Source: Andrena cerasifolii (Eukaryota; Arthropoda; Insecta; Hymenoptera; Andrenidae). Taken from it: a stretch of DNA of 64,000 nt. This document shows, in pieces, positions 11,615 through 24,118 of this stretch. Each line of letters starts with the position of its first letter. Within the stretch, counting starts at the first letter, position 1. The stretch covers positions 1 through 64,000 of the forward strand of contig NW_027484910.1 of NCBI RefSeq assembly GCF_050908995.1, read 5' to 3'. A model generated the notes under the pieces. It was not told where the DNA came from and did no database searches. It saw nothing but the letters and a program-made list of their open reading frames with translations. The position numbers were made by a program, and so were the translations under genes.

Positions 11615-14210
11615 TTCTCCAATTTCGGTTTTTGAATATCGGTTCCAATATCGGATTCAATATCGGTTCTAATATCGGATTCAATATCGGTTTTTCAATA
11701 TCGGTTTTTCAATATCAGTTTTTCGATATCAGTTTTTCAATATTTGTTTTTCAATATCGGTTTTTCAATATCGGTTCTAATATCGGAATCATTATCGGCT
11801 TTTCAATATCGGTTTTTCAATATCAGTTTTTCGATATCAGTTTTTCAATATTTGTTTTTCAATATCGGTTTTTCAATATCAGTTTTTCGATATCAGTTTT
11901 TCAATATTTGTTTTTCAATATCGGTTTTTCAATATCGGTTCTAATATCGGAATCATTATCGGCTTTTCAATATCGGTTTTTCAATATCAGTTTTTCGATA
12001 TCAGTTTTTCAATATTTGTTTTTCAATATCGGTTTTTCAATATCGGTTCTAATATCGGTTTCAATATCGGTTTTTCAATATCGGTTTTTCAATATCAGTT
12101 TTTCGATATCAGTTTTTCAATATTTGTTCTCCAATATCGGTTTTTGAATATCGGTTCCAATATCGGATTCAATATCGGTTTTTCAATATCGGTTCTAATA
12201 TCGGATTCAATATCGGTTTTTCAATATCAGTTTTTCGATATCAGTTTTTCAATATTTGTTTTTCAATATCGGTTTTTCAATATCGGTTCTAATATCGGAA
12301 TCATTATCGGCTTTTCAATATCGGTTTTTCAATATCAGTTTTTCGATATCAGTTTTTCAATATTTGTTTTTCAATATCGGTTCTAATATCGGTTTCAATA
12401 TCGGTTTTTCAATATCGGTTTTTCAATATCAGTTTTTCGATATCAGTTTTTCAATATTTGTTTTTCAATATCGGTTTTTCAATATCGGTTTTGCAATATC
12501 AGTTTTTCGATATAGGTTTTTCAATATCGGTTTTTCAATATCGGTTTTTCAATATCGGTTCTAATATCGGAATCAATATCGGCTTTTCAATATCGGTTTT
12601 TTAATATCGGTTCTAATATCGGATTCAATATCGGTTTTTCAATATCGGTTTTTCAATATCGGGTTTTCAATATCGGTTTTTCAATATCAGTTTTTCAATA
12701 TCGGTTTTTCAATATTTGTTCTTCAATATCGGTTTTTCAATATCGGTTTTTCAATATCAGTTTTTCGATATCAGTTTTTCAATATTTGTTTTTCAATATC
12801 GGTTTTTCAATATCGGTTCTAATATCGGAATCATTATCGGCTTTTCAATATCGGTTTTTCAATATCAGTTTTTCGATATCAGTTTTTCAATATTTGTTTT
12901 TCAATATCGGTTTTTCAATATCGGTTCTAATATCGGTTTCAATATCGGTTTTTCAATATCGGTTTTTCAATATCAGTTTTTCGATATCAGTTTTTCAATA
13001 TTTGTTTTTCAATATCGGTTTTTCAATATCGGTTTTGCAATATCAGTTTTTCGATATAGGTTTTTCAATATCGGTATTTCAATATCGGTTCTAATATCGG
13101 AATCAATATCGGCTTTTCAATATCGGTTTTTCAATATCAGTTTTTCGATATCAGTTTTTCTATATTTGTTTTTCAATATCGGTTTTTCAATATCGGTTCT
13201 AATATCGGTTTCAATATCGGTTTTTCAATATCGGTTTTTCAATATCGGTTTTTCAATATCAGTTTTTCAATATTTGTTCTCCAATATCGGTTTTTGAATA
13301 TCGGTTCTAATATCGGATTCAGTATCGGTTTTGCAATATCAGTTTTTCGATATAGGTTTTTCAATATCGGTTTTTCAATATCGGTTTTGCAATATCAGTT
13401 TTTCGATATAGGTTTTTCAATATCGGTTTTTCAATATCGGTTCTAATATCGGTTTCAATATCAGTTTTTCAATATCGGTTTTTCAATATTTGTTCTTCAA
13501 TATCGGTTTTTCAATATCGGTTTTGCAATATCAGTTTTTCGATATAGGTTTTTCAATATCGGTTTTTCAATATCGGTTTTTCAATATCGGTTCTAATATC
13601 GGAATGATTATCGGCTTTTCAATATCGGTTTTTCAATATCAGTTTTTCGATATCAGTTTTTCAATATTTGTTTTTCAATATCGGTTTTTCAATATCGGTT
13701 CTAATATCGGTTTCAATATCGGTTTTTCAATATCGGTTTTTCGATATCAGTTTTTCGATATCAGTTTTTCAATATTTGTTTTTCAATATCGGTTTTGCAA
13801 TATCAGTTTTTCGATATAGGTTTTTCAATATCGGTATTTCAATATCGGTTCTAATATCGGAATCAATATCGGCTTTTCAATATCGGTTTTTCAATATCAG
13901 TTTTTCGATATCAGTTTTTCAATATTTGTTTTTCAATATCGGTTTTTCAATATCGGTTCTAATATCGGTTTCAATATCGGTTTTTCAATATCGGTTTTTC
14001 AATATCGGTTTTTCAATATCAGTTTTTCAATATTTGTTCTCCAATATCGGTTCTAATATCGGATTCAGTATCGGTTTTGCAATATCGGTTTTTCAATATC
14101 GGTTTTTCAATATCAGTTTTTCAATATTTGTTCTCCAATATCGGTTTTTGAATATCGGTTCTAATATCGGATTCAGTATCGGTTTTTCAATATCAGTTTT
14201 TCAATATTTG
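11615..14210 (+). repeat. Higher-order unit U8, carries the left-to-right junction (2,596 bp)
   Basis: Starts with the left-type s-q-t-i-e-i-d and matches U5's start (+4,685). It then meets the first p-q-t-i at 12,127 and continues with right-type content: the j-k pairs after p-q-e-r at 13,277, u at 13,490, and the first o 12-mer (ATG at 13,604). Between about 12,590 and 13,100 it holds rare variants shared with a block 38,690 bp away. Confidence 0.85.
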
Positions 14211-16910
14211 TTCTCCAATTTCGGTTTTTGAATATCGGTTCCAATATCGGATTCAATATCGGTTTTTCAATATCGGTTTTTCAATATCAGTTTTTCGATA
14301 TCAGTTTTTCAATATTTGTTTTTCAATATCGGTTTTTCAATATCGGTTCTAATATCGGAATCATTATCGGCTTTTCAATATCGGTTTTTCAATATCAGTT
14401 TTTCGATATCAGTTTTTCAATATTTGTTTTTCAATATCGGTTTTTCAATATCAGTTTTTCGATATCAGTTTTTCAATATTTGTTTTTCAATATCGGTTTT
14501 TCAATATCGGTTCTAATATCGGAATCATTATCGGCTTTTCAATATCGGTTTTTCAATATCAGTTTTTCGATATCAGTTTTTCAATATTTGTTTTTCAATA
14601 TCGGTTTTTCAATATCGGTTCTAATATCGGTTTCAATATCGGTTTTTCAATATCGGTTTTTCAATATCAGTTTTTCGATATCAGTTTTTCAATATTTGTT
14701 TTTCAATATCGGTTTTTCAATATCGGTTCTAATATCGGTTTCAATATCGGTTTTTCAATATCGGTTTTTCAATATCAGTTTTTCGATATCAGTTTTTCAA
14801 TATTTGTTCTCCAATATCGGTTTTTGAATATCGGTTCCAATATCGGATTCAATATCGGTTTTTCAATATCGGTTCTAATATCGGATTCAATATCGGTTTT
14901 TCAATATCGGTTTTTCAATATCAGTTTTTCGATATCAGTTTTTCAATATTTGTTTTTCAATATCGGTTTTTCAATATCGGTTCTAATATCGGAATCATTA
15001 TCGGCTTTTCAATATCGGTTTTTCAATATCAGTTTTTCGATATCAGTTTTTCAATATTTGTTTTTCAATATCGGTTTTTCAATATCGGTTCTAATATCGG
15101 TTTCAATATCGGTTTTTCAATATCGGTTTTTCAATATCAGTTTTTCGATATCAGTTTTTCAATATTTGTTTTTCAATATCGGTTTTTCAATATCGGTTTT
15201 TCAATATCAGTTTTTCGATATAGGTTTTTCAATATCGGTTTTTCAATATCGGTTTTTCAATATCGGTTCTAATATCGGAATCAATATCGGCTTTTCAATA
15301 TCGGTTTTTCAATATCGGTTCTAATATCGGATTCAATATCGGTTTTTCAATATCGGTTTTTCAATATCAGTTTTTCGATATCAGTTTTTCAATATTTGTT
15401 TTTCAATATCGGTTTTTGAATATCGGTTCTAATATCGGATTCAATATCGGTTTTTCAATATCGGTTTTTCAATATCAGTTTTTCGATATCAGTTTTTCAA
15501 TATTTGTTTTTCAATATCGGTTTTTCAATATCGGTTCTAATATCGGAATCATTATCGGCTTTTCAATATCGGTTTTTCAATATCAGTTTTTCGATATCAG
15601 TTTTTCAATATTTGTTTTTCAATATCGGTTTTTCAATATCGGTTCTAATATCGGTTTCAATATCGGTTTTTCAATATCGGTTTTTCAATATCAGTTTTTC
15701 GATATCAGTTTTTCAATATTTGTTCTCCAATATCGGTTTTTGAATATCGGTTCCAATATCGGATTCAATATCGGTTTTTCAATATCGGTTCTAATATCGG
15801 AATCAATATCGGCTTTTCAATATCGGTTTTTCAATATCAGTTTTTCGATATCAGTTTTTCAATATTTGTTTTTCAATATCGGTTTTTCAATATCAGTTCT
15901 AATATCGGTTTCAATATCGGTTTTTCAATATCGGTTTTTCAATATCGGTTTTTCAATATCAGTTTTTCAATATTTGTTCTCCAATATCGGTTTTTGAATA
16001 TCGGTTCTAATATCGGATTCAGTATCGGTTTTGCAATATCAGTTTTTCGATATAGGTTTTTCAATATCGGTTTTTCAATATCGGTTTTGCAATATCAGTT
16101 TTTCTATATAGGTTTTTCAATATCGGTTTTTCAATATCGGTTCTAATATCGGTTTCAATATCAGTTTTTCAATATCGGTTTTTCAATATTTGTTCTTCAA
16201 TATCGGTTTTTCAATATCGGTTTTGCAATATCAGTTTTTCGATATAGGTTTTTCAATATCGGTTTTTCAATATCGGTTCTAATATCGGAATGATTATCGG
16301 CTTTTCAATATCGGTTTTTCAATATCAGTTTTTCGATATCAGTTTTTCAATATTTGTTTTTCAATATCGGTTTTTCAATATCGGTTCTAATATCGGTTTC
16401 AATATCGGTTTTTCAATATCGGTTTTTCAATATCAGTTTTTCGATATCAGTTTTTCAATATTTGTTTTTCAATATCGGTTTTTCAATATCGGTTTTGCAA
16501 TATCAGTTTTTCGATATAGGTTTTTCAATATCGGTATTTCAATATCGGTTCTAATATCGGAATCAATATCGGCTTTTCAATATCGGTTTTTCAATATCAG
16601 TTTTTCGATATCAGTTTTTCAATATTTGTTTTTCAATATCGGTTTTTCAATATCGGTTCTAATATCGGTTTCAATATCGGTTTTTCAATATCGGTTTTTC
16701 AATATCGGTTTTTCAATATCAGTTTTTCAATATTTGTTCTCCAATATCGGTTCTAATATCGGATTCAGTATCGGTTTTGCAATATCGGTTTTTCAATATC
16801 GGTTTTTCAATATCAGTTTTTCAATATTTGTTCTCCAATATCGGTTTTTGAATATCGGTTCTAATATCGGATTCAGTATCGGTTTTTCAATATCAGTTTT
16901 TCAATATTTG
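14211..16910 (+). repeat. Higher-order unit U9 (2,700 bp)
   Basis: First unit with the right-type single t-i-d start. It has p-q-t-i sub-boundaries at 14,807 and 15,723, then p-q-e-r at 15,977 leading to j-k pairs. Private tags include an a unit before e at 15,883-15,896 and TTTTTCTATATAGG at 16,099-16,112. Both tags recur in U10. Confidence 0.85.
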
Positions 16911-18594
16911 TTCTCCAATTTCGGTTTTTGAATATCGGTTCCAATATCGGATTCAATATCGGTTTTTCAATATCGGTTTTTCAATATCAGTTTTTCGATT
17001 TCAGTTTTTCAATATTTGTTTTTCAATATCGGTTTTTCAATATCGGTTCTAATATCGGAATTATTATCGGCTTTTCAATATCGGTTTTTCAATATCAGTT
17101 TTTCGATATCAGTTTTTCAATATTTGTTTTTCAATATCGGTTTTTCAATATCAGTTTTTCGATATCAGTTTTTCAATATTTGTTTTTCAATATCGGTTTT
17201 TCAATATCAGTTTTTCGATATCAGTTTTTCAATATTTGTTTTTCAATATCGGTTTTTCAATATCAGTTTTTCGATATCAGTTTTTCAATATTTGTTTTTC
17301 AATATCGGTTTTTCAATATCGGTTCTAATATCGGTTTCAATATCGGTTTTTCAATATCGGTTTTTCAATATCAGTTTTTCGATATCAGTTTTTCAATATT
17401 TGTTTTTCAATATCGGTTTTTCAATATCGGTTTTGCAATATCAGTTTTTCGATATAGGTTTTTCAATATCGGTTTTTCAATATCGGTTTTTCAATATCGG
17501 TTCTAATATCGGAATCAATATCGGCTTTTCAATATCGGTTTTTCAATATCGGTTCTAATATCGGATTCAATATCGGTTTTTCAATATCGGTTTTTCAATA
17601 TCAGTTTTTCGATATCAGTTTTTCAATATTTGTTTTTCAATATCGGTTTTTCAATATCGGTTCTAATATCGGAATCATTATCGGCTTTTCAATATCGGTT
17701 TTTCAATATCAGTTTTTCGATATCAGTTTTTCAATATTTGTTTTTCAATATCGGTTTTTCAATATCGGTTCTAATATCGGTTTCAATATCGGTTTTTCAA
17801 TATCGGTTTTTCAATATCAGTTTTTCGATATCAGTTTTTCAATATTTGTTCTCCAATATCGGTTTTTGAATATCGGTTCCAATATCGGATTCAATATCGG
17901 TTTTTCAATATCGGTTCTAATATCGGAATCAATATCGGCTTTTCAATATCGGTTTTTCAATATCAGTTTTTCGATATCAGTTTTTCAATATTTGTTTTTC
18001 AATATCGGTTTTTCAATATCGGTTCTAATATCGGTTTCAATATCGGTTTTTCAATATCGGTTTTTCAATATCGGTTTTTCAATATCAGTTTTTCAATATT
18101 TGTTCTCCAATATCGGTTTTTGAATATCGGTTCTAATATCGGATTCAGTATCGGTTTTGCAATATCAGTTTTTCGATATAGGTTTTTCAATATCGGTTTT
18201 TCAATATCGGTTTTGCAATATCAGTTTTTCGATATAGGTTTTTCAATATCGGTTTTTCAATATCGGTTTTTCAATATCGGTTTCAATATCAGTTTTTCAA
18301 TATCGGTTTTTCAATATTTGTTCTTCAATATCGGTTTTTCAATATCGGTTTTGCAATATCAGTTTTTCGATATAGGTTTTTCAATATCGGTTTTTCAATA
18401 TCGGTTTTTCAATATCGGTTTTTCAATATCGGTTCTAATATCGGAATGATTATCGGCTTTTCAATATCGGTTTTTCAATATCAGTTTTTCGATATCAGTT
18501 TTTCAATATTTGTTTTTCAATATCGGTTTTTCAATATCGGTTCTAATATCGGTTTCAATATCGGTTTTTCAATATCGGTTTTTCAATATCAGTT

Positions 18595-20430
18595 TTTCAA
18601 TATTTGTTTTTCAATATCGGTTTTTCAATATCGGTTCTAATATCGGTTTCAATATCGGTTTTTCAATATCAGTTTTTCAATATTTGTTTTTCAATATCGG
18701 TTTTTCAATATCGGTTCTAATATCGGTTTCAATATCGGTTTTTCAATATCGGTTTTTCAATATCAGTTTTTCGATATCAGTTTTTCAATATTTGTTTTTC
18801 AATATCGGTTTTTCAATATCGGTTTTTCAATATCAGTTTTTCGATATAGGTTTTTCAATATCGGTTTTTCAATATCGGTTTTTCAATATCGGTTCTAATA
18901 TCGGAATCAATATCGGCTTTTCAATATCGGTTTTTCAATATCGGTTCTAATATCGGATTCAATATCGGTTTTTCAATATCGGTTTTTCAATATCAGTTTT
19001 TCGATATCAGTTTTTCAATATTTGTTTTTCAATATCGGTTTTTGAATATCGGTTCTAATATCGGATTCAATATCGGTTTTTCAATATCGGTTTTTCAATA
19101 TCAGTTTTTCGATATCAGTTTTTCAATATTTGTTTTTCAATATCGGTTTTTCAATATCGGTTCTAATATCGGAATCATTATCGGCTTTTCAATATCGGTT
19201 TTTCAATATCAGTTTTTCGATATCAGTTTTTCAATATTTGTTTTTCAATATCGGTTTTTCAATATCGGTTCTAATATCGGTTTCAATATCGGTTTTTCAA
19301 TATCGGTTTTTCAATATCAGTTTTTCGATATCAGTTTTTCAATATTTGTTCTCCAATATCGGTTTTTGAATATCGGTTCCAATATCGGATTCAATATCGG
19401 TTTTTCAATATCGGTTCTAATATCGGAATCAATATCGGCTTTTCAATATCGGTTTTTCAATATCAGTTTTTCGATATCAGTTTTTCAATATTTGTTTTTC
19501 AATATCGGTTTTTCAATATCGGTTCTAATATCGGTTTCAATATCGGTTTTTCAATATCAGTTTTTCAATATTTGTTTTTCAATATCGGTTTTTCAATATC
19601 GGTTCTAATATCGGTTTCAATATCGGTTTTTCAATATCGGTTTTTCAATATCAGTTTTTCGATATCAGTTTTTCAATATTTGTTTTTCAATATCGGTTTT
19701 TCAATATCGGTTTTTCAATATCAGTTTTTCGATATAGGTTTTTCAATATCGGTTTTTCAATATCGGTTTTTCAATATCGGTTCTAATATCGGAATCAATA
19801 TCGGCTTTTCAATATCGGTTTTTCAATATCGGTTCTAATATCGGATTCAATATCGGTTTTTCAATATCGGTTTTTCAATATCAGTTTTTCGATATCAGTT
19901 TTTCAATATTTGTTTTTCAATATCGGTTTTTGAATATCGGTTCTAATATCGGATTCAATATCGGTTTTTCAATATCGGTTTTTCAATATCAGTTTTTCGA
20001 TATCAGTTTTTCAATATTTGTTTTTCAATATCGGTTTTTCAATATCGGTTCTAATATCGGAATCATTATCGGCTTTTCAATATCGGTTTTTCAATATCAG
20101 TTTTTCGATATCAGTTTTTCAATATTTGTTTTTCAATATCGGTTTTTCAATATCGGTTCTAATATCGGTTTCAATATCGGTTTTTCAATATCGGTTTTTC
20201 AATATCAGTTTTTCGATATCAGTTTTTCAATATTTGTTCTCCAATATCGGTTTTTGAATATCGGTTCCAATATCGGATTCAATATCGGTTTTTCAATATC
20301 GGTTCTAATATCGGAATCAATATCGGCTTTTCAATATCGGTTTTTCAATATCAGTTTTTCGATATCAGTTTTTCAATATTTGTTTTTCAATATCGGTTTT
20401 TCAATATCAGTTCTAATATCGGTTTCAATA
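18595..20430 (+). repeat. 888-bp local tandem duplication, about 2.07 copies
   Basis: Landmarks repeat at +888: the q-e-i near 19,036 and 19,924, the sub-boundaries at 19,349 and 20,237, and the h-a-c run near 18,653 and 19,541. Copies part at the right end, where one has e-h-a-c (about 19,547) and the other e-h-d (about 20,435). The copies are nearly identical; one visible difference is d versus a just before e (19,522 and 20,410). Confidence 0.82.
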
Positions 20431-21120
20431 TCGGTTTTTCAATATCGGTTTTTCAATATCGGTTTTTCAATATCAGTTTTTCAATATTTGTTCTCCAATA
20501 TCGGTTTTTGAATATCGGTTCTAATATCGGATTCAGTATCGGTTTTGCAATATCAGTTTTTCGATATAGGTTTTTCAATATCGGTTTTTCAATATCGGTT
20601 TTGCAATATCAGTTTTTCTATATAGGTTTTTCAATATCGGTTTTTCAATATCGGTTCTAATATCGGTTTTTCAATATCAGTTTTTCGATATCAGTTTTTC
20701 AATATTTGTTCTCCAATATCGGTTTTTGAATATCGGTTCCAATATCGGATTCAATATCGGTTTTTCAATATCGGTTCTAATATCGGAATCAATATCGGCT
20801 TTTCAATATCGGTTTTTCAATATCAGTTTTTCGATATCAGTTTTTCAATATTTGTTTTTCAATATCGGTTTTTCAATATCAGTTCTAATATCGGTTTCAA
20901 TATCGGTTTTTCAATATCGGTTTTTCAATATCGGTTTTTCAATATCAGTTTTTCAATATTTGTTCTCCAATATCGGTTTTTGAATATCGGTTCTAATATC
21001 GGATTCAGTATCGGTTTTGCAATATCAGTTTTTCGATATAGGTTTTTCAATATCGGTTTTTCAATATCGGTTTTGCAATATCAGTTTTTCTATATAGGTT
21101 TTTCAATATCGGTTTTTCAA
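20180..21120 (+). repeat. 472-bp local tandem duplication
   Basis: Two private variants recur exactly 472 bp apart: the a-before-e variant at 20,410 and 20,882, and the TTTTTCTATATAGG unit at 20,613 and 21,085. The sub-boundaries at 20,237/20,706 fit the same step to within a few bases of where the copies begin. The ends are approximate. Confidence 0.8.
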
Positions 21121-21924
21121 TATCGGTTCTAATATCGGTTTCAATATCAGTTTTTCAATATCGGTTTTTCAATATTTGTTCTTCAATATCGGTTTTTCAA
21201 TATCGGTTTTGCAATATCAGTTTTTCGATATAGGTTTTTCAATATCGGTTTTTCAATATCGGTTTTTCAATATCGGTTTTTCAATATCGGTTCTAATATC
21301 GGAATGATTATCGGCTTTTCAATATCGGTTTTTCAATATCAGTTTTTCGATATCAGTTTTTCAATATTTGTTTTTCAATATCGGTTTTTCAATATCGGTT
21401 CTAATATCGGTTTCAATATCGGTTTTTCAATATCGGTTTTTCAATATCAGTTTTTCGATATCAGTTTTTCAATATTTGTTTTTCAATATCGGTTTTTCAA
21501 TATCGGTTTTGCAATATCAGTTTTTCGATATAGGTTTTTCAATATCGGTATTTCAATATCGGTTCTAATATCGGAATCAATATCGGCTTTTCAATATCGG
21601 TTTTTCAATATCAGTTTTTCGATATCAGTTTTTCAATATTTGTTTTTCAATATCGGTTTTTCAATATCGGTTCTAATATCGGTTTCAATATCGGTTTTTC
21701 AATATCGGTTTTTCAATATCGGTTTTTCAATATCAGTTTTTCAATATTTGTTCTCCAATATCGGTTCTAATATCGGATTCAGTATCGGTTTTGCAATATC
21801 GGTTTTTCAATATCGGTTTTTCAATATCAGTTTTTCAATATTTGTTCTCCAATATCGGTTTTTGAATATCGGTTCTAATATCGGATTCAGTATCGGTTTT
21901 TCAATATCAGTTTTTCAATATTTG

Positions 21925-24118
21925 TTCTCCAATTTCGGTTTTTGAATATCGGTTCCAATATCGGATTCAATATCGGTTTTTCAATATCGGTTTTTCAATA
22001 TCAGTTTTTCGATTTCAGTTTTTCAATATTTGTTTTTCAATATCGGTTTTTCAATATCGGTTCTAATATCGGAATTATTATCGGCTTTTCAATATCGGTT
22101 TTTCAATATCAGTTTTTCGATATCAGTTTTTCAATATTTGTTTTTCAATATCGGTTTTTCAATATCAGTTTTTCGATATCAGTTTTTCAATATTTGTTTT
22201 TCAATATCGGTTTTTCAATATCAGTTTTTCGATATCAGTTTTTCAATATTTGTTTTTCAATATCGGTTTTTCAATATCGGTTCTAATATCGGTTTCAATA
22301 TCGGTTTTTCAATATCGGTTTTTCAATATCAGTTTTTCGATATCAGTTTTTCAATATTTGTTTTTCAATATCGGTTTTTCAATATCGGTTTTGCAATATC
22401 AGTTTTTCGATATAGGTTTTTCAATATCGGTTTTTCAATATCGGTTTTTCAATATCGGTTCTAATATCGGAATCAATATCGGCTTTTCAATATCGGTTTT
22501 TCAATATCGGTTCTAATATCGGATTCAATATCGGTTTTTCAATATCGGTTTTTCAATATCAGTTTTTCGATATCAGTTTTTCAATATTTGTTTTTCAATA
22601 TCGGTTTTTCAATATCGGTTCTAATATCGGATTCAATATCGGTTTTTCAATATCGGTTTTTCAATATCAGTTTTTCGATATCAGTTTTTCAATATTTGTT
22701 TTTCAATATCGGTTTTTCAATATCGGTTCTAATATCGGAATCATTATCGGCTTTTCAATATCGGTTTTTCAATATCAGTTTTTCGATATCAGTTTTTCAA
22801 TATTTGTTTTTCAATATCGGTTTTTCAATATCGGTTCTAATATCGGTTTCAATATCGGTTTTTCAATATCGGTTTTTCAATATCAGTTTTTCGATATCAG
22901 TTTTTCAATATTTGTTCTCCAATATCGGTTTTTGAATATCGGTTCCAATATCGGATTCAATATCGGTTTTTCAATATCGGTTCTAATATCGGAATCAATA
23001 TCGGCTTTTCAATATCGGTTTTTCAATATCAGTTTTTCGATATCAGTTTTTCAATATTTGTTTTTCAATATCGGTTTTTCAATATCGGTTCTAATATCGG
23101 TTTCAATATCGGTTTTTCAATATCGGTTTTTCAATATCGGTTTTTCAATATCAGTTTTTCAATATTTGTTCTCCAATATCGGTTTTTGAATATCGGTTCT
23201 AATATCGGATTCAGTATCGGTTTTGCAATATCAGTTTTTCGATATAGGTTTTTCAATATCGGTTTTTCAATATCGGTTTTGCAATATCAGTTTTTCTATA
23301 TAGGTTTTTCAATATCGGTTTTTCAATATCGGTTTTTCAATATCGGTTTCAATATCAGTTTTTCAATATCGGTTTTTCAATATTTGTTCTTCAATATCGG
23401 TTTTTCAATATCGGTTTTGCAATATCAGTTTTTCGATATAGGTTTTTCAATATCGGTTTTTCAATATCGGTTTTTCAATATCGGTTCTAATATCGGAATG
23501 ATTATCGGCTTTTCAATATCGGTTTTTCAATATCAGTTTTTCGATATCAGTTTTTCAATATTTGTTTTTCAATATCGGTTTTTCAATATCGGTTCTAATA
23601 TCGGTTTCAATATCGGTTTTTCAATATCGGTTTTTCAATATCAGTTTTTCGATATCAGTTTTTCAATATTTGTTTTTCAATATCGGTTTTTCAATATCGG
23701 TTTTGCAATATCAGTTTTTCGATATAGGTTTTTCAATATCGGTATTTCAATATCGGTTCTAATATCGGAATCAATATCGGCTTTTCAATATCGGTTTTTC
23801 AATATCAGTTTTTCGATATCAGTTTTTCAATATTTGTTTTTCAATATCGGTTTTTCAATATCGGTTCTAATATCGGTTTCAATATCGGTTTTTCAATATC
23901 GGTTTTTCAATATCGGTTTTTCAATATCAGTTTTTCAATATTTGTTCTCCAATATCGGTTCTAATATCGGATTCAGTATCGGTTTTGCAATATCGGTTTT
24001 TCAATATCGGTTTTTCAATATCAGTTTTTCAATATTTGTTCTCCAATATCGGTTTTTGAATATCGGTTCTAATATCGGATTCAGTATCGGTTTTTCAATA
24101 TCAGTTTTTCAATATTTG
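21925..24118 (+). repeat. Higher-order unit U11 (2,194 bp)
   Basis: The start copies U10's start at +5,014, including two rare variants: CGATTTCAG (22,011) and AATTATTATCGG (22,073). It then lacks one 56-bp quartet relative to U10, changing the offset to 4,958. It carries TTTTTCTATATAGG at 23,291 and an o slot near 23,499. Confidence 0.85.

Larger units (their letters stand above)
1..12126 (+). repeat. Left subdomain of the satellite array
   Basis: This part differs from the rest by several private features. The w 12-mer (TTCTAATATGGG) occurs near 1,249, 1,748, 3,217, 3,583, 5,112, 5,611, 7,916, 8,279, 9,811 and 10,310. A doubled t-i-e-i follows each of its eight s-q boundaries. Tandem b-b pairs occur at 2,593 and 3,147 and in their copies. 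A 13-bp unit occurs at 650, 4,513 and 9,212. It lacks the p-q-t-i sub-boundary and the o 12-mer (AATGATTATCGG) that are common further right. It is built from a super-repeat present nearly three times. The right limit is set at the first p-q-t-i, at 12,127; the true exchange point could lie one or two hundred bases earlier. Confidence 0.85.
16911..21924 (+). repeat. Higher-order unit U10, longest (5,014 bp)
   Basis: Contains an 888-bp tandem duplication (about 18,595-20,430) and a 472-bp duplication (about 20,180-21,120), which account for much of its length. Sub-boundaries start at 17,849, 18,103, 19,349, 20,237, 20,491, 20,706 and 20,963. Its last ~600 bp copy the end of U9 and its first ~1 kb is copied at the start of U11, both at +5,014. 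Confidence 0.85.
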
